Assembly (NCBI GenBank): GCA_902557605.1
Contig: CACEAQ010000003.1
Coordinates: 1 to 47,752, forward strand
Origin: an uncultured Pelagibacteraceae bacterium
GTDB taxonomy: Bacteria > Pseudomonadota > Alphaproteobacteria > Pelagibacterales > Pelagibacteraceae
Length of the DNA: 47,752 bases
Direction of reading: 5' to 3'
Positions within the stretch are counted from its first letter, which is position 1. Each line of letters opens with the position of its first letter. The translations under genes and the position numbers were made by a program. Positions 9,454-16,448 of this stretch are shown one piece after another. The notes beneath the pieces were generated by a model. The model was not told the DNA's origin. It made no database searches and saw only the letters and a list, made by a program, of their open reading frames with translations.

Positions 9454-10415
9454 AAGATAAAATTTTAATACTTGGAGGAGATCCAAATAGTATTAATTCA
9501 GAAATAATATGTAAAAGTTGGAAAAAACTTAATAGTTCTTTAAAAAGAAAAATCTTCTTAATATCAAACTATAAATTATTCAAAAAACAAATATCAAAAT
9601 TAAATATGAATATAAACTTAGTGAAGGTAGATAATGTCAACCAAAAAGTAAGGAATAATTCTTTAAAAGTAATTGATATAAAGTTAAATTTTAAAAATCC
9701 ATTTAATGTAAATAAAAAAAATGCGTCCGAATTTGTTTTAAAGGCTTTTGATTATGCCCACAATCTTGCAATCAATAAAAAGATCAAAGGTATAATTAAT
9801 TGCCCTATAGATAAAAGGCTGCTTAAAAAAAAAAATATAGGTGTCACAGAATTTCTAGCTGAAAAAAATAAGATTAAAAAAGACACTGAAGCAATGCTTA
9901 TCTGGAACAAAAAACTTTCAGTATGTCCAATTACAACTCATATAAAAATCAAAGATATAAATAAGAAAATCAAAAAGAGTTTAATTATAACAAAAATAAG
10001 TTCGATAAGTAAAAATTTTAGGTTAATATTTAAAAAAAAACCTAAAATAGGTCTCCTGGGGTTAAACCCTCATAACGCGGAAATGGAAAGTGGATCGGAA
10101 GAAAAAAAAATAATTTTACCATCTATTAAAAATTTAAAAAGAAAAGGTATAAAAATAGATGGGCCTTTGGTTTCTGATACAGTATTCATTAGTGAGTATA
10201 AAAAATATGATGTGATAGTTGGAATTTATCATGATCAGGTTCTCTCCCCTTTTAAAACAATTTTTAAGTTTGACGCTATCAATATCACTTTAGGATTAAA
10301 CTATCTTCGAGTATCACCTGACCATGGAACGGCGAAAGATCTTATTGGAAAAAATGCAGCTAATTTCTCAAGTTTGCTAAAATGTATTCAATTTTTAGAT
10401 AAGTTCAGCTTATGA
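9450..10415 (+). CDS. pdxA: 4-hydroxythreonine-4-phosphate dehydrogenase PdxA
   Basis: PdxA oxidises 4-phosphohydroxy-threonine in the DXP-dependent route to pyridoxal phosphate. The metal-binding histidines are present in THIKIKD, GLNPHNAEMESGSEE and GIYHDQVLSPFK, and the C-terminal NITLGLNYLRVSPDHGTA block is clear. Two positions differ from the usual family pattern. The N-terminal G-D/E-P-A-G-I-G motif reads GGDPNSINSE, and the segment that is GHTEF in E. coli reads GVTEFLAE, so the substrate-contacting histidine (His136 in E. coli numbering, from memory) is a valine here. The surA-pdxA-rsmA order is the standard proteobacterial one, supporting the assignment. The overlaps on both sides are 4 bases. 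Confidence 0.9.
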   Translation: MKDKILILGGDPNSINSEIICKSWKKLNSSLKRKIFLISNYKLFKKQISKLNMNINLVKVDNVNQKVRNNSLKVIDIKLNFKNPFNVNKKNASEFVLKAFDYAHNLAINKKIKGIINCPIDKRLLKKKNIGVTEFLAEKNKIKKDTEAMLIWNKKLSVCPITTHIKIKDINKKIKKSLIITKISSISKNFRLIFKKKPKIGLLGLNPHNAEMESGSEEKKIILPSIKNLKRKGIKIDGPLVSDTVFISEYKKYDVIVGIYHDQVLSPFKTIFKFDAINITLGLNYLRVSPDHGTAKDLIGKNAANFSSLLKCIQFLDKFSL

Positions 10416-11197
10416 AATTCCCAAAAAAATCATTGGGACAAAATTTTTTAATTGATAAAAATATAATAAGTAAAATTATAAATCTTGTTGAGATTGAAGA
10501 TAAAAATATTATTGAGATTGGACCAGGGACAGGTTCACTTACCAAAGAAATAATAAAAAAAAAACCCAAAAGTTTTTTGTTAATTGAGAAAGATAAGAAC
10601 CTTTATGATATTCTTGTTAAAAATTATGCTAGTATAAAAAATTTAAATATTCGTAATTCTGATATTCTTAAATTCAACTTAGAAAAAAATTGTAGAAAAG
10701 ATACAGTAGTCTTTGGGAACTTGCCATATAACATTTCATCTCAAATTCTTGTTAAATTTATAAAATTTAAAAATTGGCCCCCTAACTTTACCGATCTAAT
10801 TTTAATGTTTCAAAAAGAATTAGGTGAAAAAATTTTAGGTAAATTTACAACAAAAAATTATAGTAGAATCTCTATTATTTCAAATTACAGGTTAGAAGCA
10901 TCTAAAAAATTTTTGGTTTCGCCTAATTGTTTTTTTCCTAAACCTAAAATTAATTCAATGATAATTCATTTCAAACCTAAAATTCCGAAAATTTCCAAAA
11001 TAAAAAACTTAAGAAATCTAGAAAAAGTAACAAATATTCTTTTTTCTAATAAAAGAAAAATGATCAATAAAAATATTAAAAGGATAATTAATAATAAAAA
11101 AATTGATGAAATTAAAAATTTAAACCTTAAGTCAAGACCTTCAGAAATTGAACCAGATATCTACTATAAAATTACTGAGCTATATGAAGATCATTGA
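10412..11197 (+). CDS. rsmA: 16S rRNA dimethyladenosine transferase RsmA/KsgA
   Basis: RsmA dimethylates two adjacent adenosines at the 3' end of 16S rRNA during 30S maturation. The 261-residue protein begins with KKSLGQNFLID, the family hallmark. The SAM-binding IEIGPGTGSLT motif lies at about residues 34-44, and the catalytic NLPYNISSQIL block follows. The C-terminal helical domain ends in SRPSEIEPDIYYKITELY, matching the 'RPEEL....F..L' ending of the family. It is the last gene of the lptF operon. Its final 26 bases overlap the 3' end of convergent gmk, the longest convergent overlap in the window. Confidence 0.96.
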   Translation: MKFPKKSLGQNFLIDKNIISKIINLVEIEDKNIIEIGPGTGSLTKEIIKKKPKSFLLIEKDKNLYDILVKNYASIKNLNIRNSDILKFNLEKNCRKDTVVFGNLPYNISSQILVKFIKFKNWPPNFTDLILMFQKELGEKILGKFTTKNYSRISIISNYRLEASKKFLVSPNCFFPKPKINSMIIHFKPKIPKISKIKNLRNLEKVTNILFSNKRKMINKNIKRIINNKKIDEIKNLNLKSRPSEIEPDIYYKITELYEDH

Positions 11198-11774
11198 AAA
11201 TATCATTTTTTTTATAAGTTGATATTATATTTTCAATTTGTTTAAAACATATATCCAGATTCTTATTGATTAAAATATAATCGTAATCTTTCCAATGCTT
11301 TACATCTTCATCAAATGAGTCGTATCTCTTGCTCACTTCTTCTTCTGTATTTTGGTCCCTTTTTATAAGTCTTTTTTTTAGTTCATTTTTATCTTGAGGG
11401 ATTAAAAAAATTTTTATTAATTTTAAGTTAGAAAATTTTGATAATTGTTTTGTGCCTTGCCAATCAATATCGAACAAAATATCGTTTTCTTTTATAGTGT
11501 CATCTACAGTTTTTTTTAAGGTACCATAATAATTTTCAAAAATTTTTGCATACTCATAAAACTTTTTCTGGTTAATAAGATTTTCAAATTCTTTTTTTGA
11601 GGTAAATTGATAATCTACACCATTTACTTCATTAGATCTTGGAGCCCTTGTGGTCATCGAAACTGAAATTTTAAAAGATTGATATTTTTGCTGAATCTTT
11701 TTTACTAAAGTTGTTTTTCCCACACCTGATGGAGAAGAAAGTATGACCATAAAATTATCTCTTCCAGGTAGCAT
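11172..11774 (-). CDS. gmk: Guanylate kinase
   Basis: Gmk phosphorylates GMP to GDP. The P-loop SSPSGVGKTT is at residues 13-22. SVSMTTRAPRSNEVNGVDYQF, the GMP-binding segment, and DIDWQGTKQL follow. Two starts are possible: the ATG at 11774 (MLPGRDNF...) or the internal ATG at 11750 (MVILSSPSG). I keep the longer one because related proteins carry a short N-terminal extension, but this is not decisive. It lies 19 bases after acpP, so it probably belongs to the fabD-fabG-acpP transcript. Confidence 0.95.
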   Translation of the reverse strand: MLPGRDNFMVILSSPSGVGKTTLVKKIQQKYQSFKISVSMTTRAPRSNEVNGVDYQFTSKKEFENLINQKKFYEYAKIFENYYGTLKKTVDDTIKENDILFDIDWQGTKQLSKFSNLKLIKIFLIPQDKNELKKRLIKRDQNTEEEVSKRYDSFDEDVKHWKDYDYILINKNLDICFKQIENIISTYKKNDIFNDLHIAQ

Positions 11775-11793
11775 GAAATATTATGAAATTTAT

Positions 11794-12033
11794 TTAGCTT
11801 GATTTACTCTCAATAAATTTAATTGCATCTCCGACTGTAAGTATTTTCTCAGCTTCACTGTCTGAAATTTCTGATCCAAATTCCTCTTCAAAAGCCATAA
11901 CTAATTCCACTGTATCCAAGCTATCTGCTCCAAGGTCATCAATAAAACTTGCCTCTTCAGTTACCTTTTCTTCTTCTATACCTAAATGATCTGCAACTAT
12001 TTTTTTTATTTTACTTTTTACATCGTCTGACAT
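11794..12033 (-). CDS. acpP: Acyl carrier protein
   Basis: AcpP carries growing acyl chains on a phosphopantetheine arm during type II fatty-acid synthesis. The 79-residue acidic protein contains the modification motif [22 protein letters not shown], with the attachment serine at S38. The start is preceded by a good Shine-Dalgarno (GGAAAGGAATTC before the ATG), one of the stronger ones in the window, consistent with high expression. The order fabG-acpP is standard. The next gene is gmk rather than fabF. Confidence 0.98.
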   Translation of the reverse strand: MSDDVKSKIKKIVADHLGIEEEKVTEEASFIDDLGADSLDTVELVMAFEEEFGSEISDSEAEKILTVGDAIKFIESKSS

Positions 12034-12084
12034 GAATTCCTTTCCTATATATTTAATTTCTTATTAGATTATTAAACAGAATTG

Positions 12085-12816
12085 TCAAGCCATATACATT
12101 CCGCCATTAACATGTATGGTTTCTCCATTGATGTAGCTTGCTAAATCTGAAGCCAGAAAGGCTACACAATTTGAAACATCTTCTCCAGTTCCTAGATTTC
12201 CTGAGGGAATTTTACTGATCAATTGGTTTTTAAATTCCTCGTTAATTTTATCTGTCATTTCTGTTTTAATAAATCCTGGGGATACACAATTAATATTTAT
12301 ATTTTTTCTTGCATATTCAATAGCTAAGCTTTTAGAAAAAGCAACTATGCCAGCTTTTGATGCTGAATAATTAGCCTGCCCAAGATTTCCAGTATGACCA
12401 ACTATTGAGGTTATATTTATAATTTTCCCATATTTTTTTTTTAACATTTTTTTAATTGCAAACTTACACATTAGAAAAGTAGATGTTAAATTTATGTCTA
12501 AAACTTTTTTCCAATTTTCCTCTGTTAATCTTATTGATAGGTTATCAAGGGTGATACCTGCATTATTTATTAAAATATCAAGACCATCTAATTTTGTATC
12601 TATTTTTTCTAAAAACTGTTCAATCTTAGCATGCTCATCTAATTTGAACTTTTCAATTTCTACATCTTTAAATTTTTTTTTTAAGTTATTTAATTTTTCA
12701 TCATTTGTACCAGTTGCAATTATTTTGGCACCTAAATTTTCAAATTTTTTGACTAAACAATTGCCAATGCCACCAGTAGCTCCAGTTATTAAAACTTTTT
12801 TATTTTTTAAATTCAT
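12085..12816 (-). CDS. fabG: 3-oxoacyl-ACP reductase FabG
   Basis: FabG reduces 3-oxoacyl-ACP to 3-hydroxyacyl-ACP with NADPH. This 243-residue short-chain dehydrogenase has the cofactor loop TGATGGIG (11-18), NNAG (84-87), and the catalytic tetrad N109, S137, Y150 and K154 in the SIVGHTGNLGQANYSASKAG segment. The C-terminal VNGGMYM ending is typical of FabG rather than of other short-chain dehydrogenases. It overlaps the fabD stop by 17 bases. The plus-strand ORF at 12494-12820 is its antisense shadow. Confidence 0.95.
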   Translation of the reverse strand: MNLKNKKVLITGATGGIGNCLVKKFENLGAKIIATGTNDEKLNNLKKKFKDVEIEKFKLDEHAKIEQFLEKIDTKLDGLDILINNAGITLDNLSIRLTEENWKKVLDINLTSTFLMCKFAIKKMLKKKYGKIINITSIVGHTGNLGQANYSASKAGIVAFSKSLAIEYARKNININCVSPGFIKTEMTDKINEEFKNQLISKIPSGNLGTGEDVSNCVAFLASDLASYINGETIHVNGGMYMA

Positions 12817-13741
12817 TTGACAAATTTTTAATATCAGTAATTGAGTTAATTGAAAAGCTATTTACATTTTTAATAGTTCTTTTAACCATTCCAGATAATG
12901 CTTTTCCCGGTCCTATTTCTATAAAATTCTTTACTCCTTTATCAGACATAAATATGAGAGTATCCCGCCATCTAACAGTAGAAAAAATTTGATCAATCAG
13001 AAGTTTTTTTATTTTTTCTGGGTTATCCTCTGATTTTGCGTTTACATTATTAACTATTGCTAAAGTAGGTCTGTTGAAAGCAATACTATTAATCTTATTC
13101 TTCATCACTTCTGCTGCTGGTTTCATTAAAGAACAATGAAATGGAGCGCTCACTTTGAGAGGAATTGATTTGATTTTTTTTTCTTTCAAGTTATTTTGAA
13201 ACATCTCTACACTTGATTTTTCTCCACTTATAATAATTTGACCATCTGCATTATCATTTGCTATTTCGCAGACACCATTTTTATCATCTCTTTTATTTAA
13301 CATTTCTTTTAATTCTTCTATTTTTAAGCCCAACACTGCAATCATGCTTCCTTTACCGAGTGGGACAGCATTTTGCATAGCCTTTCCTCTTTCGCTTAAT
13401 AAATAAATTGCATCAGTAAACTGTAAAGAGTTTGCACAAACCAAAGCACTGTATTCTCCAAGTGAATGTCCTGCGAAAAATTTAAAATCTTCGAAGCTAA
13501 AATCAAATTCTTTCTTTAAAATTTGAAAAATTGAGTAACTCACTGTTAAAATAGCTGGTTGGGTATTCTGAGTAAGTTGTAATTTATCCTCTGGGCCTTG
13601 AAGTATTATTTTTGATAAATGAAATTTTAATTTTTCATCTGCTTCCTCGAAAATCTTTTTAACTTCTGTGAAACTATTATAAAATTCATTTCCCATTCCA
13701 ACAATTTGGGAGCCTTGTCCAGGAAATATCAAACTATTCAT
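12800..13741 (-). CDS. fabD: Malonyl-CoA:ACP transacylase FabD
   Basis: FabD moves malonyl groups from CoA to ACP, supplying the elongating unit for fatty-acid synthesis. The N-terminal LIFPGQGSQIVGMG block is diagnostic. The nucleophile is S93 in GHSLGEYSAL and the partner histidine is H202 in SAPFHCSLM. NNVNA and IEIGPGKALSGMVKR complete the fold. At 313 residues it is full length. It is the first gene of the minus-strand fab cluster, and the 102-base gap to divergent rpsF must hold promoters for both directions. Confidence 0.96.
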   Translation of the reverse strand: MNSLIFPGQGSQIVGMGNEFYNSFTEVKKIFEEADEKLKFHLSKIILQGPEDKLQLTQNTQPAILTVSYSIFQILKKEFDFSFEDFKFFAGHSLGEYSALVCANSLQFTDAIYLLSERGKAMQNAVPLGKGSMIAVLGLKIEELKEMLNKRDDKNGVCEIANDNADGQIIISGEKSSVEMFQNNLKEKKIKSIPLKVSAPFHCSLMKPAAEVMKNKINSIAFNRPTLAIVNNVNAKSEDNPEKIKKLLIDQIFSTVRWRDTLIFMSDKGVKNFIEIGPGKALSGMVKRTIKNVNSFSINSITDIKNLSNEFKK

Positions 13742-13843
13742 TTTATATTAATTTTTTAATAATTATTACTATTGCTATAATAAATAATTATAGTATAAAC
13801 CATCCTTTATAAACTATTAAATATAATTCTTTGTAAATAAACT

Positions 13844-14182
13844 ATGGCTTTTTACGAAAATACTATAATTGCAAAACAGGATTTAGCAGAAAAAGAATTA
13901 AATGCTGTGAAGAATAAATACAGTGACTTAATAAACAAATCTTCTGGTAAGATAATTAAAGTTGAAGAATGGGGTCTTTTGAATTTAGCTAACCGAATTA
14001 AAAACTATAAAAAAGGCTTTTATATTCATTATAAATTTGAAGGAAACAAAAATACTTTGGAAGAAATTAATAAAAGAGCAAAAATTGATAATGCAGTTAT
14101 AAGATTCTTAACTGTCAAATATAAAAAACTCGATATCAAAAATGAATTTTTCAAAAAAATAAAAGATGAAAAGAAAAAGTAA
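13844..14182 (+). CDS. rpsF: Small ribosomal subunit protein bS6
   Basis: S6 binds 16S rRNA together with S18 in the platform of the 30S subunit. The 112-residue protein starts MAFYENTIIAKQDLAEKE and carries the family segment KIIKVEEWGLLNLANRIKNYKKGFYIHYKFEG, followed by the lysine-rich tail common in alphaproteobacteria. It is the first gene of rpsF-rpsR-rplI. The reading frame overlaps rpsR by 17 bases. I looked upstream for the S6:S18 leader structure known from other bacteria but the gap is too AT-rich to call one. Confidence 0.96.
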   Translation: MAFYENTIIAKQDLAEKELNAVKNKYSDLINKSSGKIIKVEEWGLLNLANRIKNYKKGFYIHYKFEGNKNTLEEINKRAKIDNAVIRFLTVKYKKLDIKNEFFKKIKDEKKK

Positions 14183-14438
14183 AAAATTTCAAAAAAGAAG
14201 CACCAACTCGCTTAATAAATTGAGCCTATTTCAAAAAAATGATGGGAAATTTTCTAAAAAATGTCCACTTTCAATAAAAAATGCACCAATAATTGATTAT
14301 AAAAATGTTAATTTATTAAAGAAGTATCTATCTGATAATGGAAAAATTATTTCATCAAAAATAACATCTGTGTCTTATAACAAACAAAAAAAACTTACTA
14401 GAGAAATTAAAAAAGCAAAAATATTGGGTTTAGTATAA
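14166..14438 (+). CDS. rpsR: Small ribosomal subunit protein bS18
   Basis: S18 pairs with S6 on the 30S platform. The 90-residue product has a basic N-terminal extension of about 35 residues before the conserved core [58 protein letters not shown], which matches the family's 'IDYK.V.LL..F....GKI.P.RITG...K.QR.L...IK.AR..ALLP' except that it stops just before the usual final LPY. The ATG at 14166 is within the rpsF coding end. The last A of its stop is the first base of the rplI ATG (TAATG), so translation is coupled. Confidence 0.94.
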   Translation: MKRKSKKFQKRSTNSLNKLSLFQKNDGKFSKKCPLSIKNAPIIDYKNVNLLKKYLSDNGKIISSKITSVSYNKQKKLTREIKKAKILGLV

Positions 14439-14893
14439 TGGAATTAATACTTTTAGAAAATGTTTTAAATCTCGGAAACATTGGGGATAAAGTAAAAGTC
14501 AAAGATGGATACGGTAGAAACTTTTTATTAAAGCAAGGCAAAGCTTTAAGATATAATAAGGAAAATTCTGAAATTGTTAATAAGAAAAAGAACGAGTTAA
14601 TTAAAAAAAACACCGAAATTAAAAATAAATTTAAAGAAACTGCTAAACTTGTTAATAATCAAAAATTTACTTTTTATAAAGAAAGTAAGGAAAATGGTGA
14701 TCTTTACGGTTCCATTAAACCAAAAGAAATTACTAATATAATAAAAGAGAAAACTAAGGCTGAAGTCAGTCCATCGCAAATTATTCTCAAAGATGAATTA
14801 AATAAGATTGGAATATTTAAAGCTGAAATAAACTTCCACTCTGAGGTGAAAGCTTCTGTTATTATTAACATAGACAAAATACAATCTAAATAA
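14438..14893 (+). CDS. rplI: Large ribosomal subunit protein bL9
   Basis: L9 binds 23S rRNA near the L1 stalk and has two globular domains joined by a long helix. The N-terminal signature [37 protein letters not shown] is textbook. The lysine-rich helix (about 45-80) and the C-terminal domain with YGSIKPKEI complete it. It has 151 residues, a usual length. It is the last ribosomal gene of the cluster, and 74 bases then separate it from dnaB. Confidence 0.96.
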   Translation: MELILLENVLNLGNIGDKVKVKDGYGRNFLLKQGKALRYNKENSEIVNKKKNELIKKNTEIKNKFKETAKLVNNQKFTFYKESKENGDLYGSIKPKEITNIIKEKTKAEVSPSQIILKDELNKIGIFKAEINFHSEVKASVIINIDKIQSK

Positions 14894-14967
14894 CTTTTCC
14901 ACAGAGAAAAAAAAAGAGTGCGTAACTTTTTGCTTTATCAAAAAGTAACCTAATCTAATATCATTGT

Positions 14968-16395
14968 GTGGAAGAAATTAAATCAATACATAATAGTTCT
15001 AGTAACAAACAACCCTCTAACTTAGAAGCTGAACAAGCTTTAATCGGCTCAGTATTAGTTAACAATGATATAATTGATGAAATTTCTAATATAGTAAACC
15101 CATCCATATTTTATGATCCCGCTCATCAAAAAATTTATGAGGTTATTGAAAGCCTGAATAATAAAGGAGTAATAGCAAATCCAATTACACTTAAAAATTT
15201 TTTCGAAAAAGATAATTTACTCAATGAAGTTGGGGGAACTGAATATTTAGTGAAATTAACAAGATTTTCAAGCTCACCAAAACAAGCTTTGGACTATGCG
15301 AAAATTGTTCATGAAATGTATGTAAGAAGAGAATTAGTTTTAATCTCTGATAAATTATCATCAGATACAATAAATGCTAATACTCAAGAGCAGAGTGCGG
15401 AGGATATTATTGAGAATACTGAAAAATCATTATTCGATTTAGCAGAAAGAGGTAGTTTCTCACAATCTTTTCTTAAATTTAATCAAGCGCTTGATCAAAC
15501 TATTCAACTAGCCACACTTGCAATGCAAAATGATCAAGGAATAGTTGGGGTTCCAACTGGATTAACTGACTTAGACGAAAAATTAGGAGGATTGCATAAG
15601 TCTGATTTGATTATCTTAGCAGGAAGACCCTCGATGGGTAAAACAGCGCTAGCAACTAATATAGCTTTTAATGCTGCTCAAAATATTTTAGATCGTCAGG
15701 AAAAATCTTCAATAGCCTTTTTTTCTTTAGAAATGTCCTCTGAGCAACTTTCCACTAGGATTTTGTCAGAACAAGCAAGAATAAAATCAGATGATATTAG
15801 ACGTGGAAAAGTGACTGAAGAAGAAATTAATAGATATATAGATACATCAAGAAATATTTATAACCTTCCGCTTTATATCGATGAAACACCAGCTATTACT
15901 ATTGCAACATTAAGTAATCGAGCAAGAAGAATAAAAAGACTTTTTGGATTAAGTTTGATTGTCGTAGACTATATTCAATTAATGAGATCAAGCTCAAATA
16001 AAAATGATGGACGAGTTCAAGAAATTTCTGAAATTACCCAAGGACTAAAAGCATTGGCAAAAGAATTGTCTGTGCCAGTATTAGCGCTCTCTCAATTATC
16101 TAGAGCTGTTGAACAAAGAGATGATAAGCTGCCGCAATTAGCTGATTTAAGAGAGTCAGGATCAATCGAGCAAGATGCGGATGTTGTTATGTTTGTATAC
16201 AGAGAAGCTTATTATTTAGAGCGAAAACAGCCAAAGTTAGGTTCAATCGAACACGCTGAATGGCAATCAAAAATGAATGACGTTAATGGTTTAGCTGATA
16301 TTATTTTAGGAAAGCAAAGACACGGTCCCACAGGCACTATTAAAGTGGAGTTTGAGGGAATTTATACAAAATTTAAAGATTTAAACAAAAATTAG
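14968..16395 (+). CDS. dnaB: Replicative DNA helicase DnaB
   Basis: DnaB is the hexameric 5'-3' helicase at the replication fork. The N-terminal domain starts with PSNLEAEQALIGSVLVNN (about 16-33). The RecA-like C-terminal domain has Walker A GRPSMGKTALAT (219-230), Walker B VVDYIQLM, and the ALSQLSRAVEQR and DLRESGSIEQDADVVMFVYR blocks. The start is GTG (14968); no ATG fits upstream in frame. At 475 residues it is full length with no intein. It follows the ribosomal genes, the common alphaproteobacterial arrangement. Confidence 0.96.
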   Translation: MEEIKSIHNSSSNKQPSNLEAEQALIGSVLVNNDIIDEISNIVNPSIFYDPAHQKIYEVIESLNNKGVIANPITLKNFFEKDNLLNEVGGTEYLVKLTRFSSSPKQALDYAKIVHEMYVRRELVLISDKLSSDTINANTQEQSAEDIIENTEKSLFDLAERGSFSQSFLKFNQALDQTIQLATLAMQNDQGIVGVPTGLTDLDEKLGGLHKSDLIILAGRPSMGKTALATNIAFNAAQNILDRQEKSSIAFFSLEMSSEQLSTRILSEQARIKSDDIRRGKVTEEEINRYIDTSRNIYNLPLYIDETPAITIATLSNRARRIKRLFGLSLIVVDYIQLMRSSSNKNDGRVQEISEITQGLKALAKELSVPVLALSQLSRAVEQRDDKLPQLADLRESGSIEQDADVVMFVYREAYYLERKQPKLGSIEHAEWQSKMNDVNGLADIILGKQRHGPTGTIKVEFEGIYTKFKDLNKN

Positions 16396-16448
16396 ACTCA
16401 GTTTTTTCTTTAGTTATCAAAAAATTAAGATATATCTGAAATATCCCA

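Noticed and set aside
12494-12820. 108-aa plus-strand ORF antisense to fabG
   Set aside because: It is entirely within the strongly conserved fabG frame and has a Phe/Ser/Lys-rich composition typical of antisense frames.
13742-13843. AT-rich inverted repeat upstream of rpsF, possible S6:S18 leader
   Set aside because: The arms are only A and T and no C/G-containing bulge typical of the known leader is present.
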